Source: Lapidilactobacillus luobeiensis | Lineage (GTDB): Bacteria; Bacillota; Bacilli; Lactobacillales; Lactobacillaceae | Direction of reading: 5' to 3' | Assembly: GCF_024345205.1 (NCBI RefSeq) | Contig: NZ_BROC01000001.1 | Span: forward strand, 124,001-188,000 | DNA length: 64,000 nucleotides | Part shown: positions 28,008-36,769 of the stretch, piece by piece | Numbering within the stretch: position 1 is the first letter of the stretch | How the letters are laid out: each line of letters opens with the position of its first letter | Notes under the pieces: model-generated | Told to the model about the DNA's origin: nothing | Database searches by the model: none | Seen by the model: the letters and a program-made list of their open reading frames with translations, nothing else | Made by a program: the position numbers and the translations under genes

Positions 28008-29588
28008 ATGTATTTACAAGCAAATGACATTACCAAACGTTTTAGCAATTATCCGATTTTAGACCATTTAAATCTGCAACTGGAACCTGGCGAGAAGTCT
28101 GCCTTGATCGGCGTCAATGGCAGTGGCAAAACGACCTTATTCGAGGTTTTACTGGGGATCGAAGGGGTGGACGCGGGCAGTGTGAGTCAACAGAAAGGCC
28201 TGCGCATCGGTTACGTCCAGCAACAAACCGCCAATGAATCCGTCAGTGTGATGACTTATTTACTACGGAATTTCAGTCAGATCGGCCAACTCAGTGAAAC
28301 GCTACATTACTATGAAAAATTGATGACCGATCCGCAACAAGATCTAACCGCGATTTTGCCTAAATATAGTCGCGTTCAGGAGGATTATGAGGCCGCCGGC
28401 GGTTACACCTTAGCGGAGCGCTTGCAAAGTATTCTGAAGGGGGTCGGCTTAGGGGATTTGGCTGAAGCGCCGCTGGATCAGCTTAGCGGGGGTGAGAAAG
28501 TGAAGGTCGAGCTGGCCAAGGCCTTGGCTCAGGAGGCCGATCTTTATTTACTAGACGAACCAACCAATCACTTGGACCTGGCCGGGATTTTATGGCTAGA
28601 AGAGTTTTTGAAGCATACCAAAGCGGCGTTTCTGGTCATTTCCCATGACCGCGCTTTTCTCGATCACGTCACCACCAAGACGTACCAACTTGAGGACGGT
28701 CAGCTGAAGAGTTACCCTGGCAACTATTCGCGTTTTCGCTTCTTGAAGCAGGCCGAGTTGGAAAAATTGCAAAAAGATTATGATCTGCAGCAAAAAGAGA
28801 TCAAGCGACTGCAACGTTTGATTCGGCAATATCGCCAGTGGGGTGTGGAAAGCGATAATCCGAAATTCTTCAAGAAGGCTAAGGAAGTGGCCAAACGTTT
28901 GGAACGGCTCACCGTGATCAAACGACCGCAGCCGCAAACGCCGCCCGTCCCGAAACTCAGCGCTAGCTCGCGTTCGGGCAATGAAGTCTTGTTGGCGCGG
29001 GGAATCGGCTGTTTTGCTGGGGAGAAGCTACTCTTCGCCGACAGTGATTTTGCCATTTATCGTGGTGATAAGGTGGCGCTACTAGGTGATAATGGCGCTG
29101 GCAAAACCACGCTGGTCCAAACGATTTTACAGCAACATGAACTAGCGGACGGTGAATTGAAGCGCGGTGCCAGTTTGCAGATCGGCTATTTGCCCCAGCA
29201 TATCCGCTTTGCCCAACCGCAACAACGCTTGTTAGCCTATGCGATGAGCTTCATGGGCGCCGAAGAACCGGCACGGCGCTTGCTGGCCCGCTATGGCTTT
29301 CCCGCATCAGAAGTGACTAAACGCTTGCAAGATTTATCCGGCGGCGAAACGGTGCGGTTAGTTTTGGCGAAATTAGCGCAGCAAGCGGTCAATTTGTTGA
29401 TTCTTGATGAACCGACGAACCATTTGGATATTGAAGCGAAAGAGGAAATCGAGCAGTTGATCCATGATTATCAGGGAACTTTGCTGGCCATCAGTCATGA
29501 TCGCTACTTTCTGGAACAGAATTTCGATCAGTATTTGTTGATCAAAGATCAGCAGATCCAGCAAATGACTACGTTGCCGATCTTATAA
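28008..29588 (+). CDS. ABC-F family ATPase (possible ribosome protection/antibiotic resistance type)
   Basis: 526 aa with two ABC domains and no membrane spans. First Walker A GVNGSGKT at 35-42, LSGGEK and DEPTNHLD near 183-190; second Walker A GDNGAGKT near 363, LSGGET and DEPTNHLD near 467. The interdomain linker is charged (QKEIKRLQRLIRQYRQW...NPKFFKKAKEVAKRLERL), as in ABC-F factors that reach into the ribosomal E-site. Start ATG 28008 is set by AAGGAG. Length and a leader-peptide attenuator upstream favour the antibiotic-resistance branch, but subfamily assignment needs a phylogeny. Confidence 0.88.
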   Translation: MYLQANDITKRFSNYPILDHLNLQLEPGEKSALIGVNGSGKTTLFEVLLGIEGVDAGSVSQQKGLRIGYVQQQTANESVSVMTYLLRNFSQIGQLSETLHYYEKLMTDPQQDLTAILPKYSRVQEDYEAAGGYTLAERLQSILKGVGLGDLAEAPLDQLSGGEKVKVELAKALAQEADLYLLDEPTNHLDLAGILWLEEFLKHTKAAFLVISHDRAFLDHVTTKTYQLEDGQLKSYPGNYSRFRFLKQAELEKLQKDYDLQQKEIKRLQRLIRQYRQWGVESDNPKFFKKAKEVAKRLERLTVIKRPQPQTPPVPKLSASSRSGNEVLLARGIGCFAGEKLLFADSDFAIYRGDKVALLGDNGAGKTTLVQTILQQHELADGELKRGASLQIGYLPQHIRFAQPQQRLLAYAMSFMGAEEPARRLLARYGFPASEVTKRLQDLSGGETVRLVLAKLAQQAVNLLILDEPTNHLDIEAKEEIEQLIHDYQGTLLAISHDRYFLEQNFDQYLLIKDQQIQQMTTLPIL

Positions 29589-29591
29589 AAA

Positions 29592-30509
29592 GTAGGTTGG
29601 CCGCAACTTGCGCTGCGCGTGGCGTTGGTGGTCGGCAGGTATAGTGGGGCTCCAGGTCGGGCTGGGGGTGGTGGAACGCGGCGGGCACGATTTTGAGCTT
29701 TTCGGAAACCCACCGAAAATCTCAAAACTCGGCCTTATTGTAGGCGATAAATCGCCAACAATAATATCGCGGCTGACTCACCCCCAGCCCGACCTTCCGC
29801 CTGGCGGATAAACGAACCACCAACGCCAGAGTGTGAACCGACCTGGGCAGCTTCTGAGCATTAGCCTAGCAACTATTTTGAAGGCAGGTTTATGCCTCCG
29901 GAATAGTTGCGTAGCTAAGCGGAAGAAGCTAGGTCGGCGAACACATTTCAACGCCACGCTCCGCTCCAGCCGCTCAACGTTTTAACAGTCGCTTGAGCAC
30001 TCACGCCGACTGGCAAGCTATGGTCAATTGATGAGGTGCCACGTAATTGACGATCGTGGCTAGTGATCAACAGCTTTCAATTGGTGATACCAGCGCAGTC
30101 TGCTTGATGAACTGAGGCAAGTTCTTAATGAATCAGCTGAGTGGGTTGGTTTTCATCGTAGAAATGTTCAGCCAACGCAAAATAGCCCGACCGCCTGATC
30201 CAAATCAGTTGGTATTGCCGTACCATCTCAAAAGTAGGCAATTGTTTTGACCGCTCGCTTGTAAAAGTGCTTTGTCAAATATCCAACTATAATTGCAGAT
30301 AGGCTCAATTCTGCCTAGCAACCGGGTCGGGCCATGCGGCTCAGCAGTGAGATTATTCTTTGCGGCTTTGCCACTTAGAATAAGGCTCGATTTTAAGACA
30401 AGCCGCGAGTTTTGCGAATTGGCTTAAAACGATGCCCACTGCGTTCCAGCCGCACAAATGGCCCGACCCGGTTGCGCTCACGCGCAACACCCACCAAAAC
30501 TTGCAATTA
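29592..30509 (+). repeat. composite intergenic repeat A, copy 5 (carries a family B insertion)
   Basis: Starts GTAGGTTGGCCGC and ends GCAATTAGG. Core A1 is at 29654-29795: its outer stem is a 17-bp perfect pair, AGGTCGGGCTGGGGGTG with CACCCCCAGCCCGACCT; P3 arms are TTATTGT/ACAATAA. A family B element sits at 29828-29949. The linker continues to 30318. Core A2 is at 30319-30475 with outer arms GCAACCGGGTCGGGCCAT and ATGGCCCGACCCGGTTGC, a different sequence from copies 2 and 4 but again fully complementary. It fills the gap between the ABC-F gene and trmK. Confidence 0.88.
29828..29949 (+). mobile_element. family B element inserted in A copy 5
   Basis: 122 bp, from AGAGTGTGAACCG to GCGAACACATTTC, flanked by AACGCC on both sides (29822-29827, 29950-29955). 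The corresponding A-element arm in copy 2 (reverse strand of about 7395-7418) is uninterrupted. Confidence 0.88.
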
Positions 30510-30633
30510 GGCGATAGATCAAAATAGGTCACGGCAAGCCCACTAGACAGCAATTCCCGCCCAATCCCTAGTTGATTTTGACTGGAGCTTCGTTTTTCCC
30601 ACCAGCAACCTCAAGATTTGCGCCTGCGGGAGG

Positions 30634-30662
30634 TTCTTTCAAAGCGGAATAATTGCTATAAT
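30634..30662 (+). promoter_or_regulatory. probable trmK promoter
   Basis: TATAAT at 30657-30662 with a weak -35 (TTCTTT, 30634-30639) 17 bp upstream. Confidence 0.55.
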
Positions 30663-30708
30663 AGGGATATTATCAACTGACGAGTCCCGACTTGTCCGAA
30701 GAATTGAA

Positions 30709-31440
30709 ATGCTGAAGGAGGTCACTGCGATCCAAAAATTATCAAGACGTTTACAGGCCGTCGCGGATTTGACGGCGCCGTGGTCGCGCATCGCCGATAT
30801 TGGCTCCGATCATGCTCATTTGCCAATTTATTTGGCCGAGATCGGTCAATTGCAGCAAGGGGTGGCTGGCGAAGTGATCCCGGGACCTTTTGCCATTGCG
30901 ACGGAGCATGTGGCCACCGCGGGCTTAAGTGAGCGGATCACGGTGCGCTTGGCCGATGGGTTGGCGGCTATTGCGCCTGCCGATCATATGCAATGCGCGG
31001 TTTTGGCGGGAATGGGTGGTTTCTTGATCACGCAGATCTTGGCCCGCAGTGCGGCAACGGTCGCTAGTTTAGCAGGGCTGGTCTTACAACCGAACCAAAA
31101 TGTGGCCGAGGTGCGGCAATGGCTAGCAGCCCATCAATGGCGGATCACCGCGGAGAAAATCGTGTTTGACGAGGGGCACTGCTATCAGATGATGCAGGCG
31201 CGGCCCAGCAAGGAACCGTTGCAATATACCGCCCTTGAAGCGTTGATGGGGCCTTGCTTGCTTCAGGCTGGGGCAGAGCCAACGTTTGTGCGCTACTGGC
31301 AATTCAAATTAGCGCAACGGCAGAAATTGGTGCGTCAACTGCAACAGGCGCAAACTTTGCCGCTGGAGAAATTGGCGGCCTTGCAACGTGAGATCACCTT
31401 GATCGAAGCCGGACTCGCACAAGTCCAATCGCTAAAATAA
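30709..31440 (+). CDS. trmK: tRNA (adenine-22-N1)-methyltransferase
   Basis: Methylates A22 of bacterial tRNAs using SAM. 243 aa from the ATG. SAM motif RIADIGSDHAHLPIYLAE and the LAGMGGFLITQIL segment are diagnostic of TrmK/YqfN. Start is ambiguous: ATG 30709 has only a weak RBS, whereas AAGGAGG (30715-30721) lies eight bases before ATC 30730, which would start IQKLSRRLQAV, the usual TrmK N-terminus. Followed 30 bases later by the Nif3-like gene, the normal rpoD-trmK-nif3 order apart from inserted genes. Confidence 0.92.
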   Translation: MLKEVTAIQKLSRRLQAVADLTAPWSRIADIGSDHAHLPIYLAEIGQLQQGVAGEVIPGPFAIATEHVATAGLSERITVRLADGLAAIAPADHMQCAVLAGMGGFLITQILARSAATVASLAGLVLQPNQNVAEVRQWLAAHQWRITAEKIVFDEGHCYQMMQARPSKEPLQYTALEALMGPCLLQAGAEPTFVRYWQFKLAQRQKLVRQLQQAQTLPLEKLAALQREITLIEAGLAQVQSLK

Positions 31441-31470
31441 TTTTTTATCTTTTTATCAAGGAGGGCACCG

Positions 31471-32286
31471 ATGAGTACACCAACTGTGCAACAATTGATC
31501 ACTGCAATGGAACGATTAGCGCCACCGGCCTATGCGGAACCGCATGACCCGGTGGGATTGCAGTTAGGACGGCGGGAGCAAGCGGTCCACAAGGTGATGG
31601 TCACGTTAGACGTGCGGCCCGAAGTTGTGGCTGAGGCGGTGTCGGCCCAGGTCGATTTGATCATTGCCCATCACCCAATGATGTTCCATCCCGCGATCAA
31701 CTTAGATCTGGCGGATCCGCAAAACGCCATGTACGCCACGTTATTGCAACATGACATCAGTGTTTTTGCGGCGCATACAAATCTTGATGAGGTCAGTGGC
31801 GGCATGAACACGTGGCTGGCCGAAGTGCTGGGTTTGACTGAGTTGCGGTCGTTCAATCCGCGTCCGAAAGCCGAGCCGCAATTGGCGGCGTATTTGGGCG
31901 TGGTCGGGCGTTTGCCGCAAACGCAAACCGTCCGTGAGTTGGCGGTGACTTGCAAAAGCAAATTTCAGGTCGCTGGGTTACGCTTGATCACGCACCAGCC
32001 CGACCAATTGGTGGAGCAGGTGGCGATCATTGGTGGTGACGGTGGTAAGTTTTATCCGGCAGTGGCTGGGACCGGCGCGCAAGTGTTGATCACAGGTGAT
32101 GTTTACTATCATACCGCCCATGATATGTTGGCCCATGGTTTATCGGTGATCGATCCCGGCCATCACATCGAAGCGGTCATCAAGACCAAACTGCCGCCGC
32201 TGATCAACCAGTGGGCCCAGGCCAACAACTGGCAACTCAGCGTGTGTTCGTCCCAACTGAGCACCGATCCGTTTCAATTTATTTAG
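31471..32286 (+). CDS. Nif3-like dinuclear metal centre protein
   Basis: 271 aa, the short form without the central insertion found in many Firmicute homologues of about 370 aa. Metal-ligand segments IIAHHPMMFHP, AAHTNLDE and a C-terminal HHIEAV are present. GTP cyclohydrolase I type 2-like fold; cellular role not established. RBS AAGGAGGG before the ATG. Co-oriented and adjacent to trmK, probably one transcript. Confidence 0.93.
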   Translation: MSTPTVQQLITAMERLAPPAYAEPHDPVGLQLGRREQAVHKVMVTLDVRPEVVAEAVSAQVDLIIAHHPMMFHPAINLDLADPQNAMYATLLQHDISVFAAHTNLDEVSGGMNTWLAEVLGLTELRSFNPRPKAEPQLAAYLGVVGRLPQTQTVRELAVTCKSKFQVAGLRLITHQPDQLVEQVAIIGGDGGKFYPAVAGTGAQVLITGDVYYHTAHDMLAHGLSVIDPGHHIEAVIKTKLPPLINQWAQANNWQLSVCSSQLSTDPFQFI

Positions 32287-32287
32287 C

Positions 32288-32405
32288 AGAGTGTGAGCCA
32301 CCCCCGTTAGCTTCCGAGCATTAGTCTAGTCAGGATTTTGGAGCGGTCCATGCCTCCAGAAAACTGACGTAGCTAAGTGGAAGAAGTTGGGCAAGCGGAT
32401 ACTTT
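32288..32405 (+). mobile_element. family B element, diverged copy
   Basis: AGAGTGTGAGCCACCC at the left, GACGTAGCTAAGTGGAAGAAG on the right, with a degraded right end (GCGGATACTTTA in place of GCGAACACGTTTC). No clear target duplication remains. It lies between the Nif3-like gene and pepT. Confidence 0.75.
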
Positions 32406-32459
32406 AAGGCGCAGCGGTCTGCACCAGAAAACACATTTATAAAATTTGGAGGTCTTACC

Positions 32460-33695
32460 ATGACAAAATATCAACAGCTACTCCCTTTATTCCTTAGTTA
32501 CGTGAAAGAAAATACCCGCTCGGACGAAAATTCTACGACAATTCCTTCAACGGAACGTCAAGTCATTTTTCTAAACAAGTTGGTCCAGCAATTAAAGGAT
32601 CTGGGCTTGGCGGAAGTAAAGTATAACGAAACTAATGGCTACGTGACCGCGCTTTTGCCAAGTAACCAAGCCAAAAAAGTGCCAACGATCGGATTTTTGG
32701 CCCATGTGGATACCGCTGATTTCAACGCGGAAGGGATTTCCCCGCAAATCGTTGAGAATTATGACGGTCAAGCCATTATTCCGCTTGATGCGGCTGGTAA
32801 CTATGTCTTGGATCCAGCGGAATTTCCGGCGCTGACCCATTATGCGGGGCATACTTTGATCACCACCGATGGCAGTACGCTGCTTGGTTCCGATGACAAA
32901 TCAGGGGTGGCCGAGATTATGACCGCGCTGGCGTATTTGTTGGCCCATCCGGAAATCAAGCACGGTGATTTGAAGGTTGGTTTTGGCCCTGACGAAGAAA
33001 TCGGGACCGGCGCCGATAAGTTTGATGTGGCTGATTTTAACGCTGATTTCGCTTATACCGTTGATGGCGGTCCCGAAGGTCAGTTGGAATACGAGACGTT
33101 TAGCGCCGCGGCCTTAGAAGTTACCATCGCCGGCAAAAACGTGCACCCTAGCACGGCCAAGGGGATCATGGTCAACGCCTTACAACTGGGAATCGATTTC
33201 CAAAACGCTTTACCAGCGGCGGAAGTCCCAGAAAAAACGGATGGTCGCGAAGGCTTTTTCCATCTGTTGAGCTTCAATGGGACCGTTGATGAAGCGAAAA
33301 TGTCTTATATCATTCGGGATTTTGAACGCGATGGTTTGGCGCGACGCAAGGCTTTGGTGGAAACGATCGCGGCGAAATTGAACGAGCCATTTACCCAACC
33401 GCGCGTTCAAGTGAAGATGTATGATCAATATTACAACATGGTCGAAGTGATGAAGGACCATATGGACGTGGTTGAATTGGCGGAGCGGGCCATGGTCGCC
33501 CTAGGAATCACCCCCGATGAAGAACCTGTTCGCGGCGGCACCGATGGCTCCAAAATCTCCTTCATGGGCTTGCCAACGCCGAACTTATTCGCAGGCGGCG
33601 AGAATATGCACGGCCGTTACGAATTCGTTTCGTTGCAAGTGATGGAAAAAGCGGTGGACGTGATCTTGAAGATCAGTGAATTGAATGCCCAATAA
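32460..33695 (+). CDS. pepT: peptidase T (tripeptide aminopeptidase)
   Basis: Cytoplasmic M20B zinc aminopeptidase that releases the N-terminal residue of tripeptides; part of lactobacillar peptide use. 411 aa, the family's usual length. Metal and catalytic segments: [22 protein letters not shown] and FGPDEEIG. The N-terminus [18 protein letters not shown] matches PepT. RBS TGGAGG before the ATG. Its last 11 bases overlap aroE. Confidence 0.97.
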   Translation: MTKYQQLLPLFLSYVKENTRSDENSTTIPSTERQVIFLNKLVQQLKDLGLAEVKYNETNGYVTALLPSNQAKKVPTIGFLAHVDTADFNAEGISPQIVENYDGQAIIPLDAAGNYVLDPAEFPALTHYAGHTLITTDGSTLLGSDDKSGVAEIMTALAYLLAHPEIKHGDLKVGFGPDEEIGTGADKFDVADFNADFAYTVDGGPEGQLEYETFSAAALEVTIAGKNVHPSTAKGIMVNALQLGIDFQNALPAAEVPEKTDGREGFFHLLSFNGTVDEAKMSYIIRDFERDGLARRKALVETIAAKLNEPFTQPRVQVKMYDQYYNMVEVMKDHMDVVELAERAMVALGITPDEEPVRGGTDGSKISFMGLPTPNLFAGGENMHGRYEFVSLQVMEKAVDVILKISELNAQ

Positions 33696-34590
33696 GCAAA
33701 GATTAAATTCATCTGATTTTTTATGGCCGGAAAACACGATCAATGGCGCTACGAAGGTTTATGGGTTGTTGGCGCACCCGGCCCAGCATAGTTTGTCACC
33801 CTTGTTACACAACCAAGGTTTTGCGGCCAATCAAATCAATGCAGTTTATTTGGCTTTCGACAGTGGTGGTCATGATGGTGCTGCCTTGACGACTAGTCTG
33901 CGCACCTTGGATCTTGCAGGCTGCAATCTTTCTTTGCCTGATAAAGAAACGGTTTTGCCTTTTTTAGATGAATTGACACCAGATGCTCGCTTGATCGGCG
34001 CTGTCAATACAGTTAAAAATAATAACGGTTACCTGATCGGTAGTAATACGGATGGACGCGGCTTTGTCCAAGGACTGGTCACAGCAGGCATTGATCTGCA
34101 CAATAGTCGGGTGGTATTACTAGGCGCCGGTGCCGCAGCACGAGCGATCTTAGTGGCTTTGGCGCAAGCAGAAACTCAGCAGCTCCAAGTTTTCCAACGG
34201 CGGACGAGTGTTCATTTCGTCCAGCTACAACAATTACTAGATGCACTGGGACAAGCCGTGATCACTGCTCGCGATTGGTCAGAATTGGCGCAGGTCGATT
34301 GGCAACAAGTCGATTTAGTGATCAACGCCACGAATCTTGGTTTCGGTGACCATCAAGGAGCAAGTCCATTGGCACTGAGCCAATTGCAGCAACTTCCGAC
34401 CACTGCCAGTGTTTGGGATGTGATCTACCAGCCGCGGCAAAGTGAATTGTTGCGTTTGGCGCAGAGTTGCGGTCTGGCGACCCATAATGGTTTGGCGATG
34501 TTGCTGTATCAGGCTGATTTAGCGTTTCAGATTTGGACAGGTCAACATCTGCCGCTCAGACAGCTCCAGAATTATTTAAAAATAAAGTGA
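33685..34590 (+). CDS. aroE: shikimate dehydrogenase
   Basis: NADP-dependent reduction of 3-dehydroshikimate to shikimate. 301 aa. N-terminal substrate domain with [18 protein letters not shown], then the [14 protein letters not shown] catalytic lysine region, [11 protein letters not shown], and the Rossmann loop [10 protein letters not shown]. The ATG lies inside the pepT end with a weak RBS, so coupling to pepT translation is likely. First gene of the aro block. Confidence 0.95.
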   Translation: MPNKQRLNSSDFLWPENTINGATKVYGLLAHPAQHSLSPLLHNQGFAANQINAVYLAFDSGGHDGAALTTSLRTLDLAGCNLSLPDKETVLPFLDELTPDARLIGAVNTVKNNNGYLIGSNTDGRGFVQGLVTAGIDLHNSRVVLLGAGAAARAILVALAQAETQQLQVFQRRTSVHFVQLQQLLDALGQAVITARDWSELAQVDWQQVDLVINATNLGFGDHQGASPLALSQLQQLPTTASVWDVIYQPRQSELLRLAQSCGLATHNGLAMLLYQADLAFQIWTGQHLPLRQLQNYLKIK

Positions 34591-34599
34591 GGTTTTATT

Positions 34600-35652
34600 T
34601 TGATCATTCAATTTAAACAGCCAGTTAATCAAGCAATCATGCAAGAGATCTTGCGTAAGTTGAAAGAAGCGCATTATCATGGGATCTTGGTCAAACATCA
34701 TTTGGTGATCTTTGATGTGGATCATTTGGATCTTAATCAGCGCGAGCAGGCAGCAGTCGCTCAGGTGATCACCAAGCAACCTCGCTATGTTCTTGGTAGC
34801 CGCGTTTTTCAGCCGGAGGACACGATCATTCGGACTGCCCATAATCAAATCGGCGGCGCTAATTTCACGGTCATGGCTGGTCCATGTTCAGTCGAGAATC
34901 AAGCAATGATCACTGAATTGGCTGCCAAAGTCAAAACAGCAGGCGCGACCGTCATTCGTGGCGGGGCGTTCAAGCCACGGACGTCACCCTATGATTTTCA
35001 AGGTCTAGGTGAGACTGGCTTACGCTATTTGCGCGCGGCCGCTGATGAACAAGGACTTGATGTGATCACCGAGGTCATGTCCGAAGCAGAGATCGGGATC
35101 GCGGCGCCTTATACCGATATTTTTCAGATCGGCGCGCGTAATATGCAGAATTTTGATCTCTTGAAGGCAGTGGGCAAAGCTGGCAAACCAGTGGCGCTCA
35201 AGCGTGGCCTGGCAGCAACGATCGATGAGATGCTGAACGCCGCAGAATACATCGCCGCTCAAGGTAACTTACAGATCATCTTGGTCGAGCGCGGCATTCG
35301 CTCGTTTGACAGTACTTATACACGAAATGTTTTAGACGTGGGGGCAATCGCAGTTTTACGCAAGTTGAGTCACTATCCTGTGATCGTGGATCCTAGTCAC
35401 GCCTCAGGGCACGCTGATTTGGTCGCGTCTTTGGCAAAAGCGGGAGTGGCGGCAGGTGCTCAAGGCATGTTGGTCGAAGTGCACCAAGATCCGGCTAAAG
35501 CTTTATCTGACGCGGCCCAACAATTGACCCCAGCAGCGTTTGCACCGCTTGTTCAACAAGTTCAACAGATCCATGCTTTGGTGCAAGAACCAATGCAAGG
35601 ACCAGCAAACTCAACTTCTGTTATGAAAAAAAATGTTGAAGCTCATGACTGA
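34600..35652 (+). CDS. 3-deoxy-7-phosphoheptulonate synthase, type I-beta with N-terminal regulatory domain
   Basis: Condenses PEP and erythrose-4-phosphate, the first step of the shikimate pathway. 350 aa: a ferredoxin-like regulatory domain (residues ~1-70) that in homologues binds aromatic amino acids, then the TIM barrel with AGPCSVE, RGGAFKPRTSPYDFQGLG, QIGARNMQNFDLL and VDPSHASGH. TTG start 34600 with AGTGAGG seven bases upstream. Often called aroF, aroG or aroA(f); I leave the symbol empty for that reason. Overlaps the aroB start. Confidence 0.94.
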   Translation: MIIQFKQPVNQAIMQEILRKLKEAHYHGILVKHHLVIFDVDHLDLNQREQAAVAQVITKQPRYVLGSRVFQPEDTIIRTAHNQIGGANFTVMAGPCSVENQAMITELAAKVKTAGATVIRGGAFKPRTSPYDFQGLGETGLRYLRAAADEQGLDVITEVMSEAEIGIAAPYTDIFQIGARNMQNFDLLKAVGKAGKPVALKRGLAATIDEMLNAAEYIAAQGNLQIILVERGIRSFDSTYTRNVLDVGAIAVLRKLSHYPVIVDPSHASGHADLVASLAKAGVAAGAQGMLVEVHQDPAKALSDAAQQLTPAAFAPLVQQVQQIHALVQEPMQGPANSTSVMKKNVEAHD

Positions 35653-36769
35653 ACATATTGCAACCAGTGAGCGCCGTGATGATAAACCACAACGATGGAC
35701 GCTAGCATTGGCGGATAAAACGACCCAGGTCATCTCAGGCAAAGGGGCGCGGCAATACTTGCTTTCATTTTTGAAAACGACCGCGGCGCAAAAGCTGTTG
35801 GTTTTAAGCGACGACAATGTGGCGCCGCTTTATTTGCGTTCCCTGACCAGCCAATTACAAGCGGCCAACTATCAAGTGGTGACGAAAGTCGTTCCTGCTG
35901 GTGAGGCAACTAAGAATCTCCAACAGGTCAACACACTTTACGACCTGTTATTACAAAAGAAGTTCTCTCGCCGTGATATTTTGTTAGCTTTGGGCGGTGG
36001 GGTGATTGGAGACCTTGGGGCGTTTGTGGCAAGTACCTATATGCGGGGGATGGCTTTGATCCAAGTTCCAACGACAGTCGTGGCGCAGGGAGACAGTAGC
36101 CTAGGCGGTAAAACTGCTGTTGATCTTGCGATGACAAAAAATTTGATCGGTAGTTTTTATCCGGCTCAAGCTGTTTTCAGCGATCCAGAATTTCTTGTCA
36201 GTTTGCCGCCCCGCGAGTTGAGTAGTGGCTTGGCAGAAATGATCAAATGTTTGCTGATCAGTCCTGACCAGCCCACTGCGCGCAACTTGTTGGCTGGGCT
36301 TCCGACAGATTTTTTACAAACACGAGTTGGTCTGGCGTCATTAGTGGCCCAAGGTGCGCGTGTCAAATCAGACTTGGTCCAGCGTGATTTCTATGACTTT
36401 AAGGAACGCCGTTATTTGAATTTTGGTCATACGGTCGGCCATGCCGTTGAGGCGCTGGCTGCAGGACGATTACGTCATGGCGAGGCTGTCAGTATTGGGA
36501 TGGTCGCGATTTTGCAAGCTTTAGTGACGCATCAGTTGATCCCGGCGCAGTTGTTGTTGCTGGTAACCACGAAACTAAAAGCTTTAAGATTGCCCACAAC
36601 AATCCCGGCGACGATGACCAGTCAACAGCTGCTGGCTAAGATTGCTTTAGACAAGAAGGTCGCGGCCGGGCAGGTCGAACTGGTCTTGCTCCATGATTGG
36701 GGGCAGCCTTATTTACAAAAAATACCGTTAACAAAGCTAGCAACTTGGCTGGGGTGGTCAACATGTTGA
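35645..36769 (+). CDS. aroB: 3-dehydroquinate synthase
   Basis: Converts DAHP to 3-dehydroquinate, NAD- and metal-dependent. 374 aa. The segments LALGGGVIGDLGAFVASTYM, QVPTTVVAQGDSSLGGKTAV and NFGHTVGHAVEA carry the NAD- and metal-binding residues. ATG 35645 lies within the end of the DAHP synthase gene; a TTG four codons earlier is possible. Overlaps aroC by seven bases. Confidence 0.96.
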   Translation: MTEHIATSERRDDKPQRWTLALADKTTQVISGKGARQYLLSFLKTTAAQKLLVLSDDNVAPLYLRSLTSQLQAANYQVVTKVVPAGEATKNLQQVNTLYDLLLQKKFSRRDILLALGGGVIGDLGAFVASTYMRGMALIQVPTTVVAQGDSSLGGKTAVDLAMTKNLIGSFYPAQAVFSDPEFLVSLPPRELSSGLAEMIKCLLISPDQPTARNLLAGLPTDFLQTRVGLASLVAQGARVKSDLVQRDFYDFKERRYLNFGHTVGHAVEALAAGRLRHGEAVSIGMVAILQALVTHQLIPAQLLLLVTTKLKALRLPTTIPATMTSQQLLAKIALDKKVAAGQVELVLLHDWGQPYLQKIPLTKLATWLGWSTC

